Shown: positions 9,022 through 17,499, numbered from the stretch's first letter. The stretch is 64,000 nt of DNA from Mitsuaria sp. GD03876 (GCF_029840635.1 NZ_JAOCCU010000029.1:1-64000), one strand, 5' to 3'. Numbers and translations: made by a program. The notes: generated by a model from the sequence alone, not told the origin.

Positions 9022-9573
9022 CTATCTCAGCGCAGCTAGATCTGGCCGAACCAGTCGAAACGGCGACAAGCATTGGCCCTGAGGATCGCCGGCGTCGCAG
9101 GCGTACGTGAAACGAAACCTTCTCACTCCTGTGCCAATCTGCCCACAGATCCTGTGGTCCCATCCGGGAAGCGCGTAGGTGACGGATGACCTTCTTGCAG
9201 GAAGTACCCCTGATCGACGAGCCTCGTCTTCCGAATCCAGGGCTGGACCATCGAAACCGGAACGCACAACAGTACCCGCGATGACGGCAGTGCGAAAACT
9301 GCCACCAGTCAAAGAGCGGTCGCTTCGGGGAGCTTCGAAGGTCATCGGCGAGCAGGTTTTGACGTCAACGTCGACCCACACCCAGTTCGCCGGAGGCGGC
9401 GCGTCGGCCTGGGCGCGTGGCGCGATACCAGCAATCAGCCACAACGCGCACAGGATGAGAGCAACGCGGCTTGAGCGCCGATCTTTCCCTCGCCCAGGAG
9501 CGCTAAAGGCTGATTGCAGCCGTTCGCTCCAAACCAAAGCAAGTTTGCAGGTCAGTCTTGCGCCTGTCGACAT
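9022..9573 (-). CDS. Small exported protein, paralogue of the preceding entry
   Basis: 183 residues. ATG 9573 overlaps the upstream gene by 22 bases and has AAAGG five bases before it. The signal segment VALILCALWLIAGIAPRAQA is preceded by an unusually long charged N-region, so an internal start is possible. The mature domain resembles that of 8391-8873 throughout, including the four cysteines, which indicates a tandem duplication followed by divergence. No known family recognised. Confidence 0.68.
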   Translation of the reverse strand: MSTGARLTCKLALVWSERLQSAFSAPGRGKDRRSSRVALILCALWLIAGIAPRAQADAPPPANWVWVDVDVKTCSPMTFEAPRSDRSLTGGSFRTAVIAGTVVRSGFDGPALDSEDEARRSGVLPARRSSVTYALPGWDHRICGQIGTGVRRFRFTYACDAGDPQGQCLSPFRLVRPDLAALR

Positions 9574-10226
9574 TTAACCTTTTCCGCCAACGCAACCATG
9601 GAGGCAGCACTGTTCGTGCCCAGCACGATTTCAGGGACCACCAGCTCATATGAGATTCCGGATATTTGCCAGTATGCATTCCATACTGTAAGCGTAGGTT
9701 CCCCCGCGACTACGCTGCGAGACACAGTGGCTCTTCTTCCATGAATGAAAGAATTTAGCGACTCTTCCGGAATGCTTATTGTCGCCTCATCCTTCTGAAA
9801 CTTCCAGCTCGTCAGCATCAGACGCACACCATCTTTATTCTTAAAGAAATGCGCAACCCTATTTTCCGACTCGAACAGCAATTTGGTAGGAGCCAACGAG
9901 GCATCGGCGATTGTGCACACCCTCAACTGTTCATCCCAGTCGCGGGACTTGGCGTTTCGCTCCAAATTCATCGCCACACCGGCATAACTCCTCGGAACTG
10001 AAACCTCAAAATAGTCAGAATAGTAAACCACGCCTTGACGAAAAAAATTACTATTCTTCAGTTCGCTTGCCTTGAATATCTTAACCCCATCCCGATTCAG
10101 GATTCCGGGGGTAGTGAAAACCTCTTTTACCGCCGGGGGTGGTGCGCTCGACTGGGGCGCAGCACCAACCATCAAGCTGCATTGATAGCATAAGACGGCT
10201 GCAATGACGCGCCTAACGCTGCTCAA
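9552..10226 (-). CDS. Exported protein of unknown function
   Basis: 224 residues from a TTG at 10226, chosen because GGAG precedes it and it overlaps the upstream stop by 14 bases; an ATG at 10310 would overlap by 98 bases. A short hydrophobic leader (VRRVIAAVLCYQCSLMVGAA) precedes a mature part rich in beta-type residues, with FKASELKNSNFFRQGVVYYS and ISGISYELVVPEIVLG. The composition is distinctly more AT-rich than the flanking phage genes. Unrecognised. Confidence 0.62.
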   Translation of the reverse strand: MSSVRRVIAAVLCYQCSLMVGAAPQSSAPPPAVKEVFTTPGILNRDGVKIFKASELKNSNFFRQGVVYYSDYFEVSVPRSYAGVAMNLERNAKSRDWDEQLRVCTIADASLAPTKLLFESENRVAHFFKNKDGVRLMLTSWKFQKDEATISIPEESLNSFIHGRRATVSRSVVAGEPTLTVWNAYWQISGISYELVVPEIVLGTNSAASMVALAEKVKCRQAQD

Positions 10227-10854
10227 ATCCCCACTCCGTGAGGTTGCAATTGGTAGACTCCGATTTCCCCAACGTGACCGTTTGGTTCCCATTGAAATTG
10301 AAGTATGCATGATAGCCTATTACCTTAAACTTCCAGAATCGCAACGGATCCGCCAGAGGAAATTGTTCAATAATTTCAGAGTTTCCAGCTCGCGCACTAT
10401 ATAAAAGTCCACGATTCTGAAAGAAGATTTCAAAGCGGGAATTCTTTGCCACATCGTCAGGGACCTTTTCCGCAGTCCAGCCGCCGCTTGACATGCTCCT
10501 TACATATTCAAACCCAATGAATGTATCCCGCGAGTCGAACCTCGCCTCATAAACTTGATTCTCAGCGTACAAATTATATCGCACCTCACCGTAATCGGTG
10601 GTTAACGATTCAATAATGAACGCAGATTCCCGTTGGGCTGCCGTGCCATTCCAAAGATAGTTAAATTTTCCAGAAGGCGCAGTGCTGATCACACTAAAAA
10701 AGTCCAGCGCGGTTGACTGGAGCGGGCGCGGAATATCCGCAAATCGACATGCGCGACTGAATTTGCTGAGCGCCAAAGCGGATCCCGCCGTACTACCTAA
10801 CATCAACAAGACGCATACCTTTGACGCGAAGCGACAGACGCTAGTCATTGACAT
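10213..10854 (-). CDS. Exported protein of unknown function
   Basis: 213 residues from ATG 10854; ATG 10848 is an equally good start, giving an ATGA overlap with the preceding stop. Signal peptide VCVLLMLGSTAGSALA. The mature part is Phe/Tyr/Asn-rich (FEIFFQNRGLLYSARAGN; YHAYFNFNGNQTVTLG) and ends in a Cys-containing segment. It shares a general feel with the 9552-10226 product (AT-rich, beta-rich) but I see no clear homology. Middle of the exported-protein operon. Confidence 0.6.
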   Translation of the reverse strand: MSMTSVCRFASKVCVLLMLGSTAGSALALSKFSRACRFADIPRPLQSTALDFFSVISTAPSGKFNYLWNGTAAQRESAFIIESLTTDYGEVRYNLYAENQVYEARFDSRDTFIGFEYVRSMSSGGWTAEKVPDDVAKNSRFEIFFQNRGLLYSARAGNSEIIEQFPLADPLRFWKFKVIGYHAYFNFNGNQTVTLGKSESTNCNLTEWGFEQR

Positions 10855-11198
10855 AGATTGTTGGGGCAAACAGGATAAATGAATGTGCTGCGATCTGGGG
10901 GATAAGGTGGCCGCCCCTGTGGCGGCATGACCTTTTCCATCGGAGCCTTTATCAGTTGCCCGGGCGCGGCCGGCGGCGTGGAGGCATTTCCAGCTGAGAG
11001 TGCAGCCTTCCTCTTCATTTCGATATATGCGGCAATAAAAGTAGGAATTACATCATCCTCCCCGGGATCTTCTTCGCTGGCGGATAGCGCCTTCACTTGA
11101 GGCGTCAATAAACTTCCTTTCTTGGCATCTTTACTTTGCGCCGACGCGTCGGCGAAGACAAGCGACAAGCAGATGGCGATTAGGGCACAAACTCGCAT
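10845..11198 (-). CDS. Small exported proline-rich protein
   Basis: 117 residues from ATG 11198, five bases after the upstream stop. Signal peptide VCALIAICLSLVFADASAQ. The mature part is charged and then proline-rich (PPQGRPPYPPDRS), with a terminal CPNNLC cysteine pair. Likely translationally coupled to its neighbours. Function not recognised. Confidence 0.6.
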   Translation of the reverse strand: MRVCALIAICLSLVFADASAQSKDAKKGSLLTPQVKALSASEEDPGEDDVIPTFIAAYIEMKRKAALSAGNASTPPAAPGQLIKAPMEKVMPPQGRPPYPPDRSTFIYPVCPNNLCQ

Positions 11199-11203
11199 AA
11201 CCT

Positions 11204-11527
11204 TTAGACGATTGCAATGTCGTAAAGCTTGCACTCACCGAACACCTTTGGATCATCGGTATTCACTCGAACAGCAACGGCACGCCCCATAGCAAAAGCA
11301 ATAAGGGCAGTGTTGTATGACGCCCGACCTGCACTAGTTGAGAGATCGACCCAGGCGCGAGAACCGCAGCCAGATCCGAAAGCGCCCACGGAAAAGATGG
11401 CAACGCCACTCTCAATTCGAGGCCCTTGAATCTGCCCCGTTGCCTGAACAATGGCGGCACTTGCTGCCGTCGGCAGGCTGCTTAAAAGTGCCGAGACAAT
11501 GCTTGCGAATACGAGAACCTGCTTCAT
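11204..11527 (-). CDS. Small exported protein, first gene of the exported-protein operon
   Basis: 107 residues. ATG 11527 is chosen for the excellent GGAGGAAGA site directly upstream. Signal peptide VLVFASIVSALLSSLPTAASA. The mature domain contains GSGCGSRAWVDLSTSAGRASYNTALIAFAMG and FGECKLYDI in sequence, with two cysteines that could pair. I recall similar small secreted proteins in other proteobacteria but cannot name a characterised family. Confidence 0.65.
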   Translation of the reverse strand: MKQVLVFASIVSALLSSLPTAASAAIVQATGQIQGPRIESGVAIFSVGAFGSGCGSRAWVDLSTSAGRASYNTALIAFAMGRAVAVRVNTDDPKVFGECKLYDIAIV

Positions 11528-11703
11528 TCTTCCTCCAAAAATTTTGAGTGTGCGCAAGCGTCAGCACGATTTCTGCCCCTCTTAGGTGGGATTGCTTGAC
11601 TCGAACATCCGACGTTCGGGTACGACGTCGACGCGGCTCACCGACGACAACGCTATGTCAGGCGCCAAAGGTCGCAAGTTGCGCGGGTATGACGACGGCC
11701 AAA

Positions 11704-12081
11704 TCAGACGCCATCGGCCGGCGCGGTCGACCATCTCGAACTCGAGGCGAAGAACTCGGATGCAGCCAGCCCTTCGCAAGGTGACGCGGATGTAGACCTC
11801 ATGTCGGTCTTCGGTGACATGCGGTACAGGTTGCACGTCGGCCGGGCCTTCGCCGGCGGATCTGCAGCGCAGTCGCCTTCGCTGTCGTCCTCGAGCGCCA
11901 TGGCCGCGATCGCGTCGATCGCAGCACTCCTGGCCTGCTCGGGCAGCTCGTACTCGCCGGCGAGCGGCACCCGCGTGACCTGGTCAGCGTCGTCGCCGAC
12001 ACCCATTACCAGCACCGGCACGAATTTGCCCTCCTCGGTCTCGTCGACGTCGACGTCAGCCCAAAAATTCTCTGCGTCCAT
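11704..12081 (-). CDS. Acidic hypothetical protein
   Basis: 125 residues from ATG 12081. The first 70 residues are acidic (MDAENFWADVDVDETEEGK; VGDDADQVTRVPLAGEYELP) and look coding. The C-terminal third is Ser/Ala-rich and less convincing. No ribosome site. It could be an anti-repressor-type or mimic protein, but that is speculation. Confidence 0.4.
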   Translation of the reverse strand: MDAENFWADVDVDETEEGKFVPVLVMGVGDDADQVTRVPLAGEYELPEQARSAAIDAIAAMALEDDSEGDCAADPPAKARPTCNLYRMSPKTDMRSTSASPCEGLAASEFFASSSRWSTAPADGV

Positions 12082-12141
12082 GAGGCGACTGTAGGTGCCG
12101 CCGGCGCCATCCGGAAGGCGCATCCCTAAAATTGGAACGGC

Positions 12142-12439
12142 CTCGGGAACTCCCTAATCTTCCTAACCAGTTCCCATAGAGCGACAAATTTCCATTACAG
12201 ATCATGGGCTTAGCGAAACCCATCCACCCTAATCTTTTTCTAACCTTGACCTAACCAGATTAGGAAGATCGACCTTAACTTCCCTCGAAAAAATAGTCCT
12301 TTCGAATCAACGGTTTACGGAAATGTTAGGTTTCTGGTTAGGTCTGATTAGGTTCACGCCCTAATCAGAAAAACATTGCAGCGACAACGACTTAGCCCAC
12401 CTTTTCAGGGGCGGTTAGGAAGATTAGGGAGTTCCCGAG
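12142..12439. repeat. 298-bp non-coding element with 27-bp perfect inverted ends and CTAAYC motifs
   Basis: The arms are 12142-12168 and 12413-12439, perfect reverse complements (CTCGGGAACTCCCTAATC... to the matching right arm). Between and within the arms the hexamer CTAATC or CTAACC occurs in both orientations at 12154, 12163, 12229, 12240, 12251, 12361 (forward) and 12258, 12336, 12346, 12413, 12422 (reverse), with a related GTTAGG at 12325. The block is AT-rich against its GC-rich surroundings and has no ORF. It could be a replication origin with iterons, a regulator-binding region or a MITE-like element; no target-site duplication is visible. Confidence 0.8.
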
Positions 12440-12919
12440 CAGCTTCCAGGAAATGCCTCGTCGCATGCTGAGCTGGGGCCGATTGCCCGGCCCCCCACCA
12501 ACGGCGGGAGCGGTCGACATCGCACGCAAACTCCGGCAGATCCCGTCACGCGGGCACACCGCATTTGGACCGCGCTAGGCAGCACCGCGCCTGGCGCCAG
12601 GCCCTTTCGGCATTGCCGTCGAAAGCGCCCCATTTAGCGCGCGGGCGGGGCGGGGTCCCGAGCGCGCGCCGGCGGGTTGGGTCGGCTGCGACAGCCCTCG
12701 GCCACTAACCCACGCCTCGGAGCCCCCACTCCAGGCGCCCGGATCGGCCCGGTAGGCGACGAACGCGGCCTCGCCTGGGTCCGGGCCGGCCTTGCCGCCT
12801 CCGAGCGCCTGCGCCCTCATGGCGCTACTGCGCACGCAACGGCGTTGAACAGGCGCAGCTGCACCATGCGGGTCCCTCGCTGAGTCTCCCTCCTCGCTAC
12901 AAACTGCTCGCGCCACCGA
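12440..12919. other. GC-rich stretch without recognisable gene
   Basis: About 480 bases, very GC-rich, lying between the inverted-repeat element and the TTGC array. Open frames exist on both strands but none has a convincing start, composition or familiar sequence. I see no tRNA or hairpin terminator. Confidence 0.4.
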
Positions 12920-13013
12920 TTGCGAGTGGTTGCCATAAGTTGCTAAGCGGTTGCGTTGCAGTTGCCAAGGGGTTGCATCGAAGTTGCCGGACGATTGCAT
13001 CGAGTTGCGCGGG
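12920..13013 (+). repeat. Nine TTGC-led repeats at 10-11 bp spacing (StbA-type array)
   Basis: TTGC begins at 12920, 12930, 12940, 12951, 12962, 12973, 12984, 12995 and 13005, one per helical turn. Two units (12973 and 12995) are exactly TTGCATCGA, and most are separated by two bases, usually ending in G. The geometry, a 9-bp unit plus 2-bp spacer, is that of the StbA-binding direct repeats of plasmid R388, whose unit as I recall is TTGCATCAT. An StbA-like gene is present at 41155-41589 in the same prophage. The array lies upstream of the nuclease-like gene. Confidence 0.75.
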
Positions 13014-13104
13014 CGGAAGCAATCGAAGCACTGCTACGGGCCCGGCTCTTGTGAACAGCAACGCCGAGGCGTCAAATCGTCGCGTCCAACGGCAGACTCG
13101 TGAC

Positions 13105-14526
13105 ATGACCCGACCCTCCATCGGCACCCCACCAGACCTCGACGACGAGACGGCTGGCCTATTGCGCCCCTACTTGCGTCTCGCCAAGGCACTCGGTGAG
13201 GAGTACATGCAAAAAGCCGAGCGATGGCATTTCCTCGTGAGTGATCACGGCTTCGCATCAGTGCCAGGTCCGCCAACTACCCGCGAAGAGTTCGAAGTCT
13301 TCTACGCGAAGTGCCACGACGGGTGGAAGCTGGCCCAGCGCGAAATTGCAGACTTCCTGATCGAGTCTCTACCGCAACTCACTGCTGCCAAGGCGGAGGA
13401 GAAGCGACTCCACGCCGCAAAGGACGTAACCGGGCGAAAGCTCGCCAAGGAAAATCGAAGGCGGATTGAAGCGGAGATCGCCGTAGCCAGGCGGATGCTT
13501 GATGCCGCGCTATGGACGATGGTGAGCTGTGAGCATTCCACGCTTCGCCGACTCTTGGTGGCTGACGGTCGACACAGCCTCACCGTCGCCAACATTCAGG
13601 AAGCGATGCGCGCAGCAGAGGAGTTCAACAAGGAGCCGATGACTATCGCTCTTTGCTGCGACATGCTTTCTCTAGTCCACATCGGGGATCTAGTGCTGTT
13701 TGACGCGAGGACCGGGACCCTATCCTTCGTTGAGCTCAAGGCGGGCGACAAGAACGTCGCGCTGGCCAAGGCTGCGGACTTCGCGGTCAAGTCTCAATGC
13801 GCGGCGTTCGAATCGTTCGCAACAGGTTCCTTGAGCCCGAAGGATCTGAAGCATTTCGCACGCGCGAAGCGGCAGGCCGAACGCAACAACGCAGCGATAT
13901 CGATCATCAAGAACGAAGGCGGAGACGACCCCTTCACCGGAGGACGCGTGCAGATCCAGCGGGTGGCACCACCCAAGACTTGGGGAGACCGAATCGCAGC
14001 ATGCGCAGCCTCGCTCACAGCGGAGCGCCAGTGGGCTATCGATGTAGTCGAAGACTGCGTCTATATCGGCGTCTACACGGACCCAAAGATGGCCTTCGCA
14101 GGCTTCCAAAGCTGGATGAAGATTCAGGCGTGCACCGCCCCCGTTGTGAACTTTCTTGATTCATTCCGCCAGCCCGCTGTCCGACCGCTAGGCGCTGCGA
14201 ACATGACCTACGAGCTGCGCTTGAAGGCCCTGCGAGGCGACATTCTGGTGATCTTGTGTCTGGACATTCACCGGCTCATAGAGCGCGGCAACAAGCTCCT
14301 GCCAGGTTTCATGCGCTTGGGATCAAGGTCCGAAGGTGCCAAGGCCCAGTCCCCACGAATACAGGACTTCACCTTGGATGGATGCCCCGTCATCTGCAAC
14401 GTCGGTGGGCAAGAGGTAATTCTTGGCGCAGGCACGCGAGATCGAATCCTCTTTGACTTTCACAGCCCAACTCAGCTGCTGCAGAACTACCTCGACTATC
14501 CGCCCGTGCCCTCCACTGAAGGCTAA
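13105..14526 (+). CDS. Putative PD-(D/E)XK nuclease-fold protein, possible defence gene
   Basis: 473 residues from ATG 13105; the frame is open further upstream but that region is the TTGC array. The N-terminal half is helical and Lys/Arg/Glu-rich. In the middle (about residues 190-225) lies GDLVLFDARTGTLSFVELKAGDKN in sequence, fitting the D...ExK signature of restriction-endonuclease-like folds (D of LFD, E and K of VELKAG). A longer C-terminal region has no recognised motif. It sits alone between non-coding DNA and the portal gene, a usual cargo position. Nuclease activity and a defence role are inference. Confidence 0.6.
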   Translation: MTRPSIGTPPDLDDETAGLLRPYLRLAKALGEEYMQKAERWHFLVSDHGFASVPGPPTTREEFEVFYAKCHDGWKLAQREIADFLIESLPQLTAAKAEEKRLHAAKDVTGRKLAKENRRRIEAEIAVARRMLDAALWTMVSCEHSTLRRLLVADGRHSLTVANIQEAMRAAEEFNKEPMTIALCCDMLSLVHIGDLVLFDARTGTLSFVELKAGDKNVALAKAADFAVKSQCAAFESFATGSLSPKDLKHFARAKRQAERNNAAISIIKNEGGDDPFTGGRVQIQRVAPPKTWGDRIAACAASLTAERQWAIDVVEDCVYIGVYTDPKMAFAGFQSWMKIQACTAPVVNFLDSFRQPAVRPLGAANMTYELRLKALRGDILVILCLDIHRLIERGNKLLPGFMRLGSRSEGAKAQSPRIQDFTLDGCPVICNVGGQEVILGAGTRDRILFDFHSPTQLLQNYLDYPPVPSTEG

Positions 14527-14537
14527 AAGCAGCGGCG

Positions 14538-15557
14538 TTACTCCCCGAGAGCTTCGCCGATCTCGTATGGCACGAAGTCGATGATCTGTTCGCCCACCCA
14601 ATCGTTCAGAGCTCGGAAGCGCGCCTGCAGCGGCTCGATCTCGTTGCGCGCGAAGACCTTCGCGGCCGGCAGCACGGCGCCGAATCCCCCGGTGTTGCCC
14701 GGCACGATGCCGAGCAACTGGGGCGGGATGCGATGAGCTGCTAGTACGTCGTCGCGACTCACGTTCTTGATGTTGAAGAACTCGTCCTTTGCGGCGACCT
14801 CGCTGACGGGGATGAGCTGCACGCCGTCCTTCTTCCCGTTGGGAGAGTAGAGGAACAGGTTGCGAAAGTTGCCCGGCCCCTTGCTGTCCTTCAGCGCCTG
14901 GCGGATCGCATCGATGTCCTCTTGCTGCTGCGCGGGGTCGCTGATGTACATGATGAAGCCGGCGTGCGAGCCGTTGTTGTAGTACCGGCGCCGGAACAGC
15001 GTCGCCGACTCGTTCAGCCAGGCGGCCTGCAGCGAGCTTAGGTACTCGGGCAGCCCGTACACCTCTTGGTTGATGTCGGCCTCGCGCATGTGGAACACGG
15101 AACCCCTCGGAAACTCGTGCTCGTCGCCCCATCGACGCACGAAGTGGTAGGTCTCCAGGTCCTCACCGCGGCGCACGTACTTCGCGAGCGCATGACGCAG
15201 CTCAAGCCCACGCCCCGTGAGCGATCTCGGCCGCTCCAAATAAGCGTTGCCAAAGATCAGGAAGTCCAGCACCAGCGCACCGAAGGTCTCGGCGCTGAGC
15301 AGCTTGTGCGGTTTGAACGTCGACACCAGGACGTTGCGCTTGAAGTAGATGCTGCTGCTGTGGTGCGTGCTGGCCCGGAAGCTCTTCGCGAGCCCTTCCC
15401 AGCTCACCGGCGGCTCGTACCACTTCCCCACGAGGCCGCACTCCAGATAATCGAGCAGATCCCGGTGATCCATCACCGGTACCGGATCGCCAAAGGTGAA
15501 CGCCTCGACGCGAGGCTCACGACGGCCCTGGGGTGCGGTCGCTTCAATCGTTTCCAT
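14538..15557 (-). CDS. Q: Phage portal protein (P2 gpQ family)
   Basis: 339 residues from ATG 15557, overlapping the terminase stop by one base; a GTG at 15560 is also possible. It forms the dodecameric portal through which DNA enters the head. Family features: YLECGLVGKWYEPPVSWEG, LIFGNAYLERPRS, YYNNGSHAGFIMYISD and RIPPQLLGIVPGNTGGFG. Normal length for gpQ. Operon with the terminase ATPase, transcribed leftward away from the scaffold-capsid operon as in P2. Confidence 0.97.
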   Translation of the reverse strand: METIEATAPQGRREPRVEAFTFGDPVPVMDHRDLLDYLECGLVGKWYEPPVSWEGLAKSFRASTHHSSSIYFKRNVLVSTFKPHKLLSAETFGALVLDFLIFGNAYLERPRSLTGRGLELRHALAKYVRRGEDLETYHFVRRWGDEHEFPRGSVFHMREADINQEVYGLPEYLSSLQAAWLNESATLFRRRYYNNGSHAGFIMYISDPAQQQEDIDAIRQALKDSKGPGNFRNLFLYSPNGKKDGVQLIPVSEVAAKDEFFNIKNVSRDDVLAAHRIPPQLLGIVPGNTGGFGAVLPAAKVFARNEIEPLQARFRALNDWVGEQIIDFVPYEIGEALGE

Positions 15558-17353
15558 CACGAGATCTCCATGATGCTGCGGCTCTGCAGCGTGAAGCCCT
15601 CCAGGGGCTCGTTGTCCAATGCATGCATGCAGGCCCAGGCCAGGTCTGCATGCCCTGTCTCTTCGCTGCGGCCCGCGTCATAGGTGACGCTGCGCCCGCT
15701 CGCCGTCAGGGTCCGGCGGATAGCAAGGAACGCGTGCGCCAGGTCGATCCAGCCCGCGTCGAACTCCAACCGGCCCTTGGCGATCACGCTCTTGGCCTTG
15801 AGCACCAGGCGCGTCTTCGTCTCCAGCGAGTAGTTGATCGCCTTCACCGCTGGGAAGAACTTCTGCACGATTTGATAGACGCCCTGCCCCAGGCCCGTCG
15901 TATCGATCCCGATGTGCTGCACGTTGAAGCGCTCGGTGATCTTGCGGATCGACTCGGCCTGCGCCTCGAAGTCCATGCCCTTGAACTGGTGGCGCTCGAG
16001 GACGCGGAACTTCCCACCAGGTGTGGCCGGCGGGGCAACGACGACGCACCCGGCGGTGTCGCCGGTGTGCGACGGGTCGTAGCCTACCCACACAGGCCGG
16101 TGGCCGAAGGGCCGCAGCGAGAAGGGCTTGACGTCGTCCCAGGCCTCCCAGCTGTCGACCATGCAGCGCTGCAACTCCGACAGCGGGAACACCGAATAGG
16201 TGTCGTCGATGAACCCGCACATCAGCAGGTTCTCGAACTCCTCGGGCGTGTACTCGAGGCGCAACTCATCAATGTCGAACAGGTCGCAGCCGCTGTTGGC
16301 GGCATCGATGATGTTGACGATGTTGCGCCAGACCTTGTCCTCGCCCGTGAAGCCACCGCCGCCCAGCCGGTCGTGGCTGAGGTCGAACGGCAAGCGCTCG
16401 TTCTTCGCGCGGCGCTTGTTGAACTTGTCTCCGCTCCAGTACTGGTAGGCCTCGTGCTGGATGGAACTGGGCGTGCTGAAGTAGGTCTTGCGGAACTGCT
16501 TGTGCATCGCCATGCCCGAGGCGACCTTGTTCAGCTCCTCGAAGCGGTGGGTCCAGAAGAACTCGTCGAAGTAGAAGTTGCCGTGGTAGCCCTGGGCGGT
16601 GCGCGCGTTGGTGCCTAGGAAGTAAATGTGGGCGCCGTTGGACAGCACGATCGGATCGCCGGCCAGCTCGACACCGCAAGACTCCGCAGCGAACTGCAGG
16701 ATGTACTGCTTGAAGATGTGCGCCTGCGCCTTGCTCGCCGACAGGAAGAGCTGATTGCGCCCCGTCTCGATCGCGTCCATCAGCGCCTCGCGGGCGAAGT
16801 ACCAGGTCGCGCCGATCTGCCGCGATTTCAGGATCTTGCGCGTGCGCTGGTGTCCATTGCGCAGCCACACCTTCTGATAGCCGAAGAGCGAGTCCTTGAA
16901 GGCCGACTGCAGCTTCTCGATCGCCTCCTCGCTGAAGTGGTTGCGCTCGGGCTTCTTCTTCGGCCCCTCGTTGCGGCGCTCGATGTTGGGGTTGAGGTCC
17001 GATTCCTTGCCGGTCTTCTCATACTTGCGCACTCGCGCCAGGCGCTCGACCTGACGGCCCAACAGGTCGATCTCCTTGAAGTCGCCGCCGGTCTTCTGGT
17101 CCTTGGCGATGAGCTGCACCAGGCGCGTCTCCAGCGCACCTTCGACGCGCTCGATGGGCTGCGCCTTGTCCCAGGCCTCGGCGTCCTTCCAGCCCTGCAC
17201 GGTCGAGCGCGGCTCCTCGATCCACTCGGCGATCGAGGACACGCGCCACCCCTGCCAGTAGAGGTGGCGCGCGGTGCGGCGCTTGTCTGCGTTGACGCCC
17301 TCGGCCGGCTTCTCACGTGAAGGCGGCAGGGCTTCGGCGGCTTGCGAAGTCAT
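15557..17353 (-). CDS. P: Terminase large (ATPase) subunit (P2 gpP family)
   Basis: 598 residues from ATG 17353 (MTSQAAEAL). It has an N-terminal HTH-like DNA-binding segment (WRVSSIAEWIEEPRSTVQGW), then the packaging ATPase with Walker-A-like ILKSRQIGATWYFA, acidic Walker-B-like FYFDEFFW, and a C-terminal nuclease-like domain beginning near VWVGYDPSHTGDTAG. Packages concatemeric or circular DNA into proheads with gpM and gpQ. Divergent from gpO. Confidence 0.97.
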   Translation of the reverse strand: MTSQAAEALPPSREKPAEGVNADKRRTARHLYWQGWRVSSIAEWIEEPRSTVQGWKDAEAWDKAQPIERVEGALETRLVQLIAKDQKTGGDFKEIDLLGRQVERLARVRKYEKTGKESDLNPNIERRNEGPKKKPERNHFSEEAIEKLQSAFKDSLFGYQKVWLRNGHQRTRKILKSRQIGATWYFAREALMDAIETGRNQLFLSASKAQAHIFKQYILQFAAESCGVELAGDPIVLSNGAHIYFLGTNARTAQGYHGNFYFDEFFWTHRFEELNKVASGMAMHKQFRKTYFSTPSSIQHEAYQYWSGDKFNKRRAKNERLPFDLSHDRLGGGGFTGEDKVWRNIVNIIDAANSGCDLFDIDELRLEYTPEEFENLLMCGFIDDTYSVFPLSELQRCMVDSWEAWDDVKPFSLRPFGHRPVWVGYDPSHTGDTAGCVVVAPPATPGGKFRVLERHQFKGMDFEAQAESIRKITERFNVQHIGIDTTGLGQGVYQIVQKFFPAVKAINYSLETKTRLVLKAKSVIAKGRLEFDAGWIDLAHAFLAIRRTLTASGRSVTYDAGRSEETGHADLAWACMHALDNEPLEGFTLQSRSIMEIS

Positions 17354-17499
17354 GAGCGCGAGGGTATGAGCGCGCGCGTGCATACGCGATGGATAGGGGC
17401 CCGCGCGCGGAGTTACCGGTCGCCGAGAAACCCGGAACGCGTTGATAGCAGGGCGCCCACCGAAGACGATGACGACACCAGCAACCTGCCCTGTTCGTC

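Noticed and set aside
12142-12439. Telomere-like TTAGGG pieces in the inverted-repeat element, suggesting a linear phage-plasmid end
   Set aside because: The motif is CTAAYC in both orientations rather than a tandem repeat, there is no protelomerase gene, and the element is internal to an integrated prophage.
12575-13000. 141-codon minus-strand and 68-codon plus-strand frames in the 12.4-13.0 kb non-coding block
   Set aside because: No ribosome sites, GC-driven open frames, no familiar sequence, and overlap with the ordered repeat array.
12142-13013. CRISPR array
   Set aside because: Repeats are 6-9 bp with 2-5 bp spacing, no spacer-sized unique segments, and no cas genes.
17354-17499. Ogr-dependent late promoter (TGT-N12-ACA) in the P/O divergent region
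   Set aside because: The dyad could not be found here or before the sheath gene; the activator site of this phage may differ.
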